Source: Candidatus Thiodiazotropha sp. (ex Ustalcina ferruginea)
Lineage (GTDB): Bacteria; Pseudomonadota; Gammaproteobacteria; Chromatiales; Chromatiaceae
DNA: 32,442 bases
Assembly: GCA_025656375.1 (NCBI GenBank)
Contig: JAHXHU010000141.1
Location: 1 to 32,442 of the forward strand
Direction of reading: 5' to 3'
Part shown: positions 1 to 9,331 of the stretch, piece after piece
How the letters are laid out: each line of letters begins with the position of its first letter
Numbering within the stretch: the stretch's first letter is position 1
Program-made: the position numbers and the translations under genes
Notes under the pieces: generated by a model
The model's database searches: none
Told to the model about the DNA's origin: nothing
Seen by the model: only the letters and a program-made list of their open reading frames with translations

Positions 1-84
1 AACTGCTGAATTCATTTTTTCCTTCCTTTGCCATAAACCGGAACACTGGGAATTATAAATGAATATTTTATTCAGGACACTACA
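1..84 (-). mobile_element. Insertion sequence, 5' end (transposase start), continues beyond window
   Basis: The IS end is at position 84, where the inward-reading terminal sequence on the minus strand begins TGTAGTGTCCT. The same 11 bases, with the same abutting CTAG outside, occur in the opposite orientation at 32356-32370; the next 17 bases match at about 13 positions, as expected for left and right inverted repeats of one element. On the minus strand a purine-rich ribosome binding site (AAAGGAAGG, about 22-31) precedes an ATG at 15 whose frame starts MNSAV and runs off the window, so the transposase is transcribed leftward. The TG tip is compatible with an IS3-like element, but the family cannot be assigned from so little sequence. 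The insertion removes the 5' part of the HD-GYP gene to its right. Confidence 0.65.
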
Positions 85-86
85 CT

Positions 87-572
87 AGTGAACGATGCGA
101 TTTGATCGCCCAGTCTGCTCCGATGCATGATATCGGGAAAATCGGCATCCAGGATGCCATCCTGCTAAAACCCGGACACCTCACTACGGATGAGTTCAAA
201 ATCATGCAGCGCCACACATTACTAGGTTATGAGATTCTCAAAGATAGCCCCTCCAAGTACATTCAGACCGGTGCTATAATCGCCCTCAGCCAGCATGAGA
301 AGTTTAATGGCCAGGGCTATCCAAACAGCCTCAGCGGTGAATATATCCCCCTGGAAGCAAGGATTGTGGCTGTAGCCGACGTTTTTGATGCACTGGTTAC
401 CGATAGACCCTATAAAAAGAGCTGGCCGATAGAAAAAGCAATCGATTATATTAGTGAGGAGCGTGGTATTCACTTCGATCCCGACTGCGCAGATGCGTTT
501 CTCAGCGAGATCCAGGAAGTGGAATCGATTCACAACGCTTTAAAGGTCACTCCCGAAGAGACAGATGCTTGA
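87..572 (+). pseudogene. HD-GYP domain protein (RpfG-like), 5' end removed by IS
   Basis: The protein is the C-terminal part of a cyclic-di-GMP phosphodiesterase of the HD-GYP family. The metal-binding HD appears in MHDIGKIG and the signature in NGQGYP, followed by the usual ARIVAVADVFDAL helix. In RpfG-type proteins a receiver domain precedes this domain. Here the reading frame is open without a start from the IS junction (SERCDLIAQSAPMHDIGK, starting at 87), so the receiver and the first helices of the HD-GYP domain are missing. A TTG at 102 would allow only a fragment. The stop overlaps the TTG start of the next gene by four bases (569-572), the translational coupling expected of an rpfG-rpfC type operon. 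The RpfG assignment rests on the neighbours; the HD-GYP call itself is firm. Confidence 0.85.
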
Positions 573-2474
573 AACAACTCACGACAAATAGCCTGTTGCC
601 CACTTACCCGAAAAGTGGTCATAGTAACTACCACAGCTTCGCATTTATTGTCAGCAGCATCGTACTCTGCAGCCTGATTGGGCAGTTTCTGTGGCAGACT
701 CCAACAGCGGCTCACCTTGCAACAGTGACTTTAGCCGCATACTACGCCCTGATTCGGCTTATACAGCTATTGACCCTAAGAAAAAGTTACTCCTTTCCCC
801 CCCTGACACATGGATCGTCTATTGTTTTTGATCAAATCTACCTGGGCATGATTACCTTAGCTGGGATGCCCGTGTTTCTGACGCTACCACTTAGTGGCGC
901 TTTACTTTATGCCACACGAGCAATGGGTAGTGGATATCTCTTGATTGCCGTTCCAACTGCCTTCGTAATGATACTAGTATCTCTGAGTCAGGGTCCGATC
1001 ATACAGTTAGATCTCGTACAATCGATAACCACCGGCCTGATCGCTGTAGTACTACCCAATCTATTCCCACTCAAGCTTCTTTCAGCACAGCGAAGTGAGT
1101 ACGGCACTGCCAACACACAAATTGTGAACGAAACTGATGAACTTCCTGAGAGTGAAGGCCTTCAGAGAGAAACAGAATCCACACTATCTGAACTCGAAAA
1201 CGGTACTCATCGGGTCCTGATACTTTCCAAAAACGATAACACTACCGAATCGATCTCCCATTATCTGAAAGATTGGGGGTGTGAATACACAGCCAGCAGA
1301 AATTGTGTCCAGGCGTTCAAACATATGCTGTCACGCAGACAGGGTGAGGTATTTGTCCCGTACAATGCGCTGATTGTTGACCAGCATGAATTGAATATTG
1401 ACCCCCGTTCTTTGGTAGGCCTGATTCGAGATGAAGTCAAATTAGCGGATTTAAAACTGGTTTGCCTAAAAAGCCCAACTGAGATAGAGGGTCATGCACA
1501 GCGGTTGATAGATGCTGGGTACTCCACACTACTCGAAAACCCTGTAAATAAAGCTCAGCTTTTTAGTGCCATCATGGGTGAGCCGCAACATTTCCCTGAA
1601 TCAACCAATATCATCTGCCTGTCAAAACACAGAGCGAGCAAGAAAAATCAACCAAGACAGGAAACGATACTACTGGCAGATTCTCCATCTACCGAACGTA
1701 CTTTACTCGGTAAGAAACTGATCCAATCCGGTTATCTCATCCTCATGGTCGATAATGGAGATCAGGCGCTTGATGCACTGGAAGAACGGGGTTTCGATCT
1801 GGCAATTGTTAATTTAAAGATGCCGGTTATGAGCGGTACTCAAGTCATAAAGTTACATCGTTTTACCACACCCTATAAGCATTGGGTTCCCTTCATCTTC
1901 ATGACCGATGAAAATACACCTGACACCCTGCGACTCTGCCGCAGCATTGGTGTGCAGGCTTGTCTATTCAAACCAGTGACTGCTGATGATTTATTGGAGA
2001 TGATCCCAACGGTATTAGGCCAACACCAATCGCTGGGGCCTGCACACGACAGTTACCGCAGTGCATCTTTTAAACACAATATCACCCAATTTCAACATTC
2101 TCGCCTACTGGACCATATGACTCTCGTACGACTGGAACAATTGGATAGCGGCATAGAATTCATCAGTGATCTGTTTAAGATATTTGAAGCTGAGGGACAT
2201 GTCATTCTTCGCACTATGCGAAGAGCCGTAGAGAGGAATCAGTTAGGCCAGTTTCTTGATCAAGCACAAAACCTCCTCGATAGCGCCGGTCAGCTTGGAG
2301 CATTCGTGTTGTATGAATTGAATCAACAAGCGACAAAGATTCAAGCAAAATGAATTCGAATACAAGGGTCCAGCGCTTCTGGAAGAGATAGAACACACCT
2401 TTAATCTTACACTGCAAGCATACGACCACTACCTGTCACAACGAACTGCTTCACAGCACACTGACAATATCTAA
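569..2474 (+). pseudogene. Kinase-less RpfC-like membrane protein: degenerate receivers and Hpt, frameshifted
   Basis: The main frame (569-2353, 594 residues, TTG start) has about five or six hydrophobic segments in residues 25-170, then a degenerate receiver (about 213-330), a second receiver (about 365-480) and the start of an Hpt domain (about 510-594). The order matches the RpfC-like hybrid kinase at 2608-5170 except that HisKA and HATPase are absent. In the second receiver the phosphoacceptor aspartate is asparagine (AIVNLKMP), and one acidic-pocket residue is lost. The Hpt phosphohistidine position reads Q (QNLLDSAGQLGA). The frame stops at TGA 2351, but a one-base shift in the A-tract at 2347-2350 continues the Hpt helix (ANEFEYKGPALLEEIEHTF) to TAA at 2472-2474. 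It probably could not phosphotransfer even before the frameshift. An inactive regulatory paralogue is the alternative to simple decay. Confidence 0.75.
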
Positions 2475-2553
2475 ATAACAATGCTTTCTCTCATAGAGGG
2501 GGTAAGTTGAGCATATGATCAGAAATTAATATAAATTGATTGCATCGTCACCG

Positions 2554-2571
2554 TGTAGGCTGCGGCCTACA
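2554..2571. repeat. Perfect 7-bp hairpin between convergent genes, possibly a diverged REP copy
   Basis: TGTAGGC (2554-2560) and GCCTACA (2565-2571) form a perfect stem with the loop TGCG. It lies between two convergent genes, so it could stop transcription from both sides, but no T-run follows. The outer part (TGTAGG/CCTACA) matches the outer arm of the GGTGCGGC repeats elsewhere in the window, so it may be a shortened member. Confidence 0.5.
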
Positions 2572-2607
2572 TTGCAGTTACCCAACTAACCAAGGGAAGA
2601 AGTAAAA

Positions 2608-5170
2608 CTATTTCTGCTTCGATTGTAGATAGTGATGCAGTGCCTGGCACGTCACAGAAAATGTTGATGATATCTTCGCTAGCAGTTTAACTGCCATGCT
2701 CATCAAATTCGCTCTGATCAATGTTTGAGGCAACAGAACAGACTGTCTTAAGAGAGAATGCCCCTATCCCTGTAGCATTATCCGTCAAGGCATGCGCTGT
2801 ATCTCTGTACTTATGAAGACTGTGCACTTCCAATGCCTTCTGCATTAGAATCAGTAGTGCTTCACTGTCATGTAAAAAACTCTCAGCCATATTCTGTACG
2901 AAATCCGGATCCTTACTCAGTTTTTCCAAATCATTGAGTGTTTTTATATCGATTACCCGGAGGTTTTTTTCAGTGGCAGAATCCCTGGTCGGCTGATCAA
3001 TGATTGTGTCTATTGGGATATTCTTGATATCAATTCCTAATACTTGATTCACTACTTCCAACAGATGGGAAGAACGAACTGGCTTTGTAAGATAGGCACT
3101 GACTCCAACCGCATCGCACTGCTTCACCGCTTCGGTCGTTGCATTTGCAGTAAGAATCATAAATGGCATTAAAGGCTCTTTGACATGCATCGCCTGATAG
3201 GACTTTATGACTTCAATACCACCCACATCAGGCATCTGTAGATCCAATATCGCCAAATCGAATACCTGACTCTCCAGCAGAGTTAAAGCATCTTCACCAT
3301 TTTCTACAACCTCAACATAATTGCCTTGCAATTCTAATATCTTCTTTACCACCTTCTGGTTAATAAGATTGTCTTCGGCCAATAATATCCTTGCCTGTTT
3401 TGACTCACTTCGAGCTATCGACCTGAATATTTTTGGTTCGAGTTGCTGTACCTCGCTTAGTTTGCTTTTATGGGCATGTTGGAGTGCATGGTGTAGCTTC
3501 TCTGCGGAGACAGGTGGTGATATAACAGCCGTACAACCCTCTCTACAGAGCATGGCTTCTCTATCCCGGTCTTGCGCATCCTGTGTGATACAGACCAATG
3601 CAAGCTGTTCCAGGCTTTTTTCAGCCCTTATTCCGCTAACCAGCTCATTGATGGATAGACCACTCTGACTTTCATCAATAATTGCAATATTATAAAGTGC
3701 ATCCAACTTTTCTGCACTCAACAGTTCAAGCATTCCATCCGTGATGCTGTTACAAACCTTGGTTATTACCTGCCACTCCTGAAGGTAATCAAGGACAGAC
3801 TCTTGATCAGACAATAGATCGGCAAAAAGAAGGACCTTGGCCTCAGACAATTGACTCATCATAATCGATTCATCCCCGGGAATGGCTAGAATTTCAAACC
3901 AGAAACGGCTGCCCTTGCCTAGACGACTCTCCACTCCGACCTTCCCGCCCATTAACTCAACTAATTGTTTTACGATAGTAGTGCCCAGTCCACTACCGGA
4001 GTAATGGCGTGTATTTGAGTCATCCCCCTGCATAAAGGGTTCGAATATCTGTTGCAGTTGAGTCTCTGTAAGTCCTATTCCAGTATCGATCACCTCGAAT
4101 AGCAACCTTGGCTCATACTGTTCCTTTTTACTATTTGAGCGGGTGGAAATCCTCAAGGTTTTACTACCCTGATCGGTAAATTTGATTGCATTATTCAGTA
4201 AGTTAATCAGGATCTGTCGCAGCAGCTGAGGATCAGTACGAATGACCGGTGGAACCTCCACATCGATGCTACTATTCAATTTGATTGACTTGGCATCAGC
4301 TGCTGGCTGCATCATGGAGAGAACAGCATCTACCAGATGTGCAATATCTTGATCAGAAGTGGAAACTTCTACCTTGCCTGCCTCGATTTTTGAGAAGTCT
4401 AGAATATCTTCAATCAAGCTTAACAAAGTATCTGCGGAAGCCTAAATAGTCTGCATGATCTCACGTTGCTCAACTCCCATGGGGGTTCCTGCCAATAGAT
4501 CAGTCATACCGACCACTCCATTTAACGGGGTGCGGATTTCATGACTCATATTTGCCAGAAACTGACTCTTGGCCTGGCTCGCTTCCTCAGCACGCTTTTT
4601 CTCATTTTCCAAGCGTTTCAGTAGTAGTGAGACATAGAGAGATGTGACTAGAAGCCCAATGAGTAGACCAACACTTAGAACCTGCTGTTCACTCCAGAAA
4701 TCACTGATGAGAATGACAAATGAAAACCCAATAAACCCTAAAGCACTGGTTAAATAGAGTGAGGGAATCCCGAAACGAAAGCCATTTCCCAGGCTAATCC
4801 ATAGATAAAACACATATAATATCGATACGCTTTCGCCACCCATCCACATCGCCAAAGTAACCATCCCCACATCGAACAACATCGTGAATAACCGACGGAG
4901 CCGGAAATTCAAGGGTGAGATGGCAATGGCAGCTACAACAATGAATGAGACCGCTGTATAGATAAATGAAATAATGAGCAGTGTCTGTGCCTGCTCATCC
5001 GCTGGTGATTGAAGCACCAACATGACACAGTAGCTCATCATCACTAACGCAATGACCACCCTGACGAATGCCGGCTCTGACTCCCGATCCGGTGACAGTT
5101 TCAGTCGATTAATTATTATCTGCAGTTGCATGTCTGTCGTTGTTGCTATCCTGGGAATAAATGGCATCAC
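2608..5170 (-). pseudogene. RpfC-like hybrid sensor histidine kinase, broken by an amber stop and a frameshift
   Basis: The gene starts with GTG at 5170 (or ATG at 5167). About five membrane helices (residues 35-190) are followed by a HisKA H-box ([13 protein letters not shown]210). TAG at 4442-4444 then interrupts the frame. After it the same frame carries on without a gap: second HisKA helix ending DILDFSKIEAGK, HATPase N box (LLNNAIKFTDQG), G1 (DTGIGL) and G2 (GSGLGTTIVKQL), a degenerate receiver, an intact receiver (AILDLQMP, LTKPV) and an Hpt domain with its histidine (AHALTDNATGIGA). The frame stops at 2687, but shifted by one base it continues as VKLLAKISSTFSVTCQALHHY to TAG at 2608. 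Family members in this layout sense diffusible fatty-acid signals in Xanthomonas and control an HD-GYP partner; the ligand here is unknown. GAG/CAG to TAG at a usual Q position is the simplest origin of the amber codon. Confidence 0.85.
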
Positions 5171-5705
5171 CCTATGGGGTATCCCCAGGATGGATTGGGT
5201 TGTTATCCCCTGTCTTTAAGCTCTAATATGAGAATAGTATCTTATAATAAGCGTCGCCACTGGGACCATGAAGATCAAATCCTTGCATTGCATAGGTTAC
5301 AGGTTATCTATGGACCTGGCTGACTCATGAATCTTCCACTCAGGTCGACGCCTGCTCCTCACCACACAGGGTGAGAAGACTGATTCCACTATCTGAATAA
5401 ACAGCTCGTACAGTCAACGGGCAATTGTCATTTTACATCTAAGGGAAATACGACCTTGGCAATCTACTATTAAATCAAACCGCCTGGAACTAGACTAAAG
5501 TATGAAGATGGTGCGGCGGGCCGCACCCTACATGCCAGATCGATCTTCAAGCACAATAAATAAGGGCATTTCAGATTATCGAATGCAATAATGGAAGAGA
5601 AAGCTGAAAGACAGGATATATGATCTGATTAGTCAACAAGTTTGTCATAGCTGAGATTCAAGCAAGGGTCCGATATCATACTAATCAATGGCGGGGGGGG
5701 GCGAT
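5171..5705. other. 535-bp intergenic region between divergent genes
   Basis: No coding sequence is supported here. The region must hold the promoter of the RpfC-like kinase (minus strand) and of the SRPBCC gene (plus strand). Next to the kinase start lies the near-perfect palindrome GGGGTATCCCC (5176-5186). One REP-like hairpin lies at 5510-5527. A convincing -35/-10 pair could not be placed for either gene. Confidence 0.6.
5510..5527. repeat. REP-like palindrome, copy 1
   Basis: GGTGCGGC and GCCGCACC pair over eight bases (loop of two, or seven pairs with a four-base loop) and are followed by CTACAT. It is one of at least five intergenic copies of the same core in this window (10482, 13301, 13401, 19751). 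Confidence 0.75.
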
Positions 5706-6146
5706 ATGCATCAAATCATACACAGAGTCGGCATTGCTGTACCTCGCAGTGAAGTCTACAACGCATTGACCACAGATAAAGGCCTCTCCCAGTGGTGGAC
5801 GACAGATACTGCCGGTGCTGGCGATGTGGATTCTATCATTAAGTTCAGATTCGGCGGTGGTGGTCCCGATTTTACAGTGGCTGAACTCCATACTGACAAT
5901 CTCGTCAGATGGAAACATTCGGGTGAAGAGCCAAGACCCTGGATGGGTACTGAAATCTCTTTTCAACTACAGGACGATGGGGCGCAGACAATTGTTCTAT
6001 TCAAGCATTCGAACTGGCAAAAGCCGACCGATTTCATGGGACACTGCAGTACCAAGTGGGCTGTCTTCCTACTGAGTCTTAAAGATGCACTTGAAACAGG
6101 CAAAGGTAGACCGTTTCCTGATGATATCCACATAGATCACGATTGA
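5706..6146 (+). CDS. SRPBCC/AHSA1-type ligand-binding domain protein
   Basis: The protein has about 146 residues and shows the hallmarks of the SRPBCC (START-like, AHSA1/Hsp90-activator) fold. These are an N-terminal strand and helix with VYNALTTDKGLSQWW, a central set of strands with a glycine-rich turn, and a C-terminal helix beginning KWAVFLLSLKDALE. Such proteins bind hydrophobic ligands; none can be named here. The ATG at 5706 is preferred to the one at 5688 because a G-rich stretch ending four bases upstream can serve as the ribosome binding site, whereas the upstream start would translate through it. That stretch contains nine consecutive G (5693-5701), which is unusual. The gene stands alone, with about 90 bases before the thioredoxin gene. 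Confidence 0.75.
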   Translation: MHQIIHRVGIAVPRSEVYNALTTDKGLSQWWTTDTAGAGDVDSIIKFRFGGGGPDFTVAELHTDNLVRWKHSGEEPRPWMGTEISFQLQDDGAQTIVLFKHSNWQKPTDFMGHCSTKWAVFLLSLKDALETGKGRPFPDDIHIDHD

Positions 6147-6226
6147 ATACTTTCAAATTCATACTTCTGTTTACCATTTTACAGTTACAGAAACGACATA
6201 TAGACTAGATGAACTGAACTTATGAG

Positions 6227-6712
6227 ATGATAGGCACTATGGAACAAAGACTGCTTTCACTACTTCTGGTTGTACTGTTGATGCAGCCAATTCATGTACT
6301 GGCTGATGCCCCCGAAGGTTATCCCTTTGTCCCATTCTATCAAGCCATGACGCAATCACAGAGTGAATCTAAATTATTGTTCGTCTACTTCGGTCGTTAT
6401 GGCTGTGGTTATTGCGAAAAAACCAATCGAGAAGCTTTTATCGATCCAACAGTAAGGCAACGATACTCAGAGAACTATGCACTTGCCTATGTAGATGCAG
6501 AGAGTGGTCGGCGTCTACGGCTACCCAGTGGCGAGCGAATTGCAGAACGTGACCTTGGAACACGTTATCACTCCCTGGTCACACCGGTATTCACTTTCAT
6601 AAACCCTGACGGTGAGCTTGTCCACCGCATGGTTGGCGTACAACGTATCGAAGATCTGATCGATGCGGATAATAAGATCCAAGCCGCACTGTCAAAGGCA
6701 AAGCAACAATAA
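6227..6712 (+). CDS. Exported thioredoxin-fold protein (CGYC motif)
   Basis: This is a periplasmic thioredoxin-like protein of about 160 residues. A signal peptide (hydrophobic stretch LLSLLLVVLLMQPIHVLA, cleavage probably after ADA or VLA) is followed by a thioredoxin domain. The domain has the redox motif CGYC in FGRYGCGYCEKTNREAF and the cis-proline in SLVTPVFTFI. It resembles the thioredoxin_2/SoxW-like group that reduces partner proteins or tolerates periplasmic thiol chemistry. A second in-frame ATG at 6239 is equally possible and has AGG five bases before it. The stop overlaps the next start (TAATG at 6710-6714), so both exported proteins are translationally coupled and may work together. 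Confidence 0.8.
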   Translation: MIGTMEQRLLSLLLVVLLMQPIHVLADAPEGYPFVPFYQAMTQSQSESKLLFVYFGRYGCGYCEKTNREAFIDPTVRQRYSENYALAYVDAESGRRLRLPSGERIAERDLGTRYHSLVTPVFTFINPDGELVHRMVGVQRIEDLIDADNKIQAALSKAKQQ

Positions 6713-7956
6713 TGCAGATATTGATCACTGTGTTATTGTGGCTCACACCTGCGTCACTTCTTCTTGCAGAGCCTTGGCAATTCGAACATGCAGTGAATGT
6801 AACGCGTGCGGAATCGAGCACGACCCACAATATCTTTCACCATCTCGACTCATCAGGTCGACGCAATATTGCAACCTCTACGCAGGGCATTGCAGTCACC
6901 TGGGAGGATGATCGTGACGACACACCTCGTATCTATCTGGCCTTTAAAGCCAACAATGAGGACAGTTTTAAATACGAGGTTAAAATCAGTGGAGAGGGTG
7001 AAGCTTTTGAACCCTCATTGATCGCACTGGCTAACAACCGTTTTGTTGTTGCATGGGAAGAGAATAGCCAGATATTTGCACGGATGGTCGAATTCAACCG
7101 TGAGTTGCGACTAGGCCCAACAAGCATGCTCAATAAAGGCACCGCTGCGCAAGTCAGTCTGACGCAACACAAAGATAGCCTGTTTGCCTTGTGGTCAGAG
7201 CGAATGGGGCGCTATGGCCAGATTCGTTCACAGCGCTTGAGTGTCAACATTGATGGTGTATTGGAACCCGGTACCAGCTGCCCCATTGACACTGTTCCCC
7301 CTACCGATGAGCAGCTCTACCCCTCAGCCGTAATGACTGACAACCGATTAGTGGTTGCCTGGGAAGACCGCCGCCCGAAGCACACCATCATTATGGCCGC
7401 AGCTGAGCTGCCGGGAGAACCCTGTCACTTCAGTGAACCAATCCGCATCAGTGAAAAACCCGAGTCCCGCAACCTGCCTTATGGCGCAGGGCATGGTGTA
7501 TCGAGAGTTGCACTTAGTCGTTTCGGTCGTGAAGGTGTGTTCGCCGCCTGGGCTGACAAACGGGATTTTCGTGATGGTTACGATATCTGGGGTGCCGACT
7601 TCTCTTTAAGCAAGGGTGAATTCGGGACTAACGAAAAGGTGCAGGACGATTTTGGTGGACTCTCCAAACAGCGCCATGCCACAGTCGGCGGACACGCTAA
7701 GGGTATGCTCGTGGTAGCCTGGGATGATGAACGTGAGGGAAATGCCGATATCATGCTGAGCTGGCGTGAGAATGGAGAATGGAGTGAAGACTGGCCCCTG
7801 CCTGTCGCTTCCGGTGTGGGCCAGCAAAGCAATCCCAGCATTGTGCTGGATAGTGAAGGAAACCTGCATATTGCCTGGGTGGAACGTAACGCAATCGGTG
7901 CTACAACCCGATTAAAATATGCCTTCGGGAAATGGCAGGCAGATCCTGGTTTATAA
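6712..7956 (+). CDS. Exported repeat protein, probable seven-bladed beta-propeller
   Basis: The 414-residue product begins with a signal peptide (MQILITVLLWLTPASLLLA). The mature part contains seven recognisable repeats around the motif hydrophobic-x-AW-(E/D/S)-x-x-R: AVTWEDDR, VVAWEEN, FALWSERM, VVAWEDRR, FAAWADKR, VVAWDDER and HIAWVERN. Most repeats are followed by a strand. Spacing of about 45-60 residues and the count of seven suggest a beta-propeller of the sialidase/BNR type, but the Asp-box S-x-D-x-G-x-x-W is not clearly present and no catalytic residues are visible. It is coupled to the exported thioredoxin upstream. The function is unknown; binding of an extracytoplasmic protein or polysaccharide is an inference from the fold. 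Confidence 0.75.
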   Translation: MQILITVLLWLTPASLLLAEPWQFEHAVNVTRAESSTTHNIFHHLDSSGRRNIATSTQGIAVTWEDDRDDTPRIYLAFKANNEDSFKYEVKISGEGEAFEPSLIALANNRFVVAWEENSQIFARMVEFNRELRLGPTSMLNKGTAAQVSLTQHKDSLFALWSERMGRYGQIRSQRLSVNIDGVLEPGTSCPIDTVPPTDEQLYPSAVMTDNRLVVAWEDRRPKHTIIMAAAELPGEPCHFSEPIRISEKPESRNLPYGAGHGVSRVALSRFGREGVFAAWADKRDFRDGYDIWGADFSLSKGEFGTNEKVQDDFGGLSKQRHATVGGHAKGMLVVAWDDEREGNADIMLSWRENGEWSEDWPLPVASGVGQQSNPSIVLDSEGNLHIAWVERNAIGATTRLKYAFGKWQADPGL

Positions 7957-8080
7957 TTCCTGGAGCCTTTGATAGGATCGTCTTGTTGAAAAAAACCAAT
8001 CGAAAACTGGAGGGTATTGATGTTTGTAATAGCAGCCTTCCGGGCCATATCAGCGTAAATAACTTAGCCTGATATTTCTG

Positions 8081-8099
8081 CCCGGTTTCTAAAACCGGG
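8081..8099. repeat. 8-bp hairpin before rsgA
   Basis: CCCGGTTT (8081-8088) and AAACCGGG (8092-8099) form a perfect stem with a CTA loop in the gap between the propeller gene and rsgA. No T-run follows on the plus strand. It may end transcription of the upstream pair or sit in the rsgA leader. Confidence 0.45.
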
Positions 8100-8159
8100 G
8101 CACATGCCATGCCCCTGATGAGTAATTCTACTGGACGCTCTTACGCGCCAGGGGTTTCT

Positions 8160-9200
8160 ATGACACACTCATATTCTCCATCCCAATTGGGATGGCAGCC
8201 ATTTTTTCAACAACAACTCACACTTGAAGAGTGGGATCAATACGATATCGCACGTGTAGTTGCACAACACCGCTCAACAGTCGATCTACTAACAGCCACA
8301 GGCAAACAGACCTTGCCGCTAGTACCTGGAATGCCTGCCATGACAGTAGGTGACTGGATATTGCTCGATACAACAGGGAAATTTCATCGACGATTGGAAC
8401 GGTTGTCGCTATTTTCCCGTAAAGCAGCAGGAAGCAAAATATCAACTCAACTCATTGCAGCCAATGTGGACACCCTTTTTGTGGTCTGTTCACTCAATCA
8501 GGATTTTAACCTCAATCGTATTGAGCGCTATTTGGCGTTGGCGAATGACACCGATGTGGAAGCAGTTGTTGTGCTTACGAAAGCGGATTGCTGTCTTAAT
8601 CCTCAGCAATATACCCAGCAAGTGCAAATGCTTGATCCACACCTTATGGTCATTACGGTAAACAGTCTTGATCCTAGTGAGGTGAGTAAACTTGAACCTT
8701 GGTGCAGTGCAGGCAAAACGGTGGCGCTTCTCGGCTCATCCGGTGTCGGCAAATCCACACTGATCAATACCCTCGTTGGTGGCGTGGTCCAGCAGACAGC
8801 CACAATCAGGGAAGATGATGATAAGGGTCGTCACACCACAACAGGACGATCTATACATTTTTTACCAACCGGAAGCCTACTGTTGGACACACCCGGCATG
8901 AGGGAGCTACAGCTGGCCGATTGTGAGCATGGGATCATAGACACATTCAAGGAGATCAGTGATCTGGCAATCCAATGTCAATTCTCGGATTGTCAGCACC
9001 AACATGAACCCGGCTGTGCAGTCCGGTCAGGGATCGAAGCTGGAAAACTGGATGAGCGAAGGCTATCTAACTATTTCAAATTAATGCGTGAACAGAACCG
9101 CAACGGGGCAACCCTGGCTGAAAAAAGAGCGCAAGATCGTAAATTGGGTCGATACTACCGTTCTGTTCTATCTGAAGTACATCGCCGAAAAAAGAGGTAA
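8160..9200 (+). CDS. rsgA: Ribosome small-subunit-dependent GTPase A
   Basis: RsgA is a circularly permuted GTPase that acts in late 30S subunit maturation. The protein shows an N-terminal OB-fold, then G4 (LTKAD), G1 (GSSGVGKST) and G3 (DTPGM) in permuted order. A C-terminal zinc-binding segment follows with CQFSDCQHQHEPGC. The ATG at 8160 (346 residues, MTHSYSPSQLGW) is chosen because AGGGG lies six bases upstream; an upstream start at 8109 has no such site and adds a segment unlike the family. The C-terminus is basic (HRRKKR), as is common. It is the YjeQ/RsgA-like type with a W near the start rather than the classical E. coli N-terminus, so it may be a second paralogue of the genome. Confidence 0.92.
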   Translation: MTHSYSPSQLGWQPFFQQQLTLEEWDQYDIARVVAQHRSTVDLLTATGKQTLPLVPGMPAMTVGDWILLDTTGKFHRRLERLSLFSRKAAGSKISTQLIAANVDTLFVVCSLNQDFNLNRIERYLALANDTDVEAVVVLTKADCCLNPQQYTQQVQMLDPHLMVITVNSLDPSEVSKLEPWCSAGKTVALLGSSGVGKSTLINTLVGGVVQQTATIREDDDKGRHTTTGRSIHFLPTGSLLLDTPGMRELQLADCEHGIIDTFKEISDLAIQCQFSDCQHQHEPGCAVRSGIEAGKLDERRLSNYFKLMREQNRNGATLAEKRAQDRKLGRYYRSVLSEVHRRKKR

Positions 9201-9331
9201 GCAAAGAGTCAGTATCTCTACACTACAAGGATGTAAGTAGAGGTGGGAATATTTCCACCATCTGTAAGTTTACAAAATAACTTTTCTCTACACAGAGAGT
9301 AAACTGACATGAACGCCTCAATTTCGGTAAC

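Noticed and set aside
87-5170. Complete DSF quorum-sensing locus with RpfF synthase
   Set aside because: No enoyl-CoA hydratase-like RpfF or RpfB gene is present; only signalling-type genes are seen.
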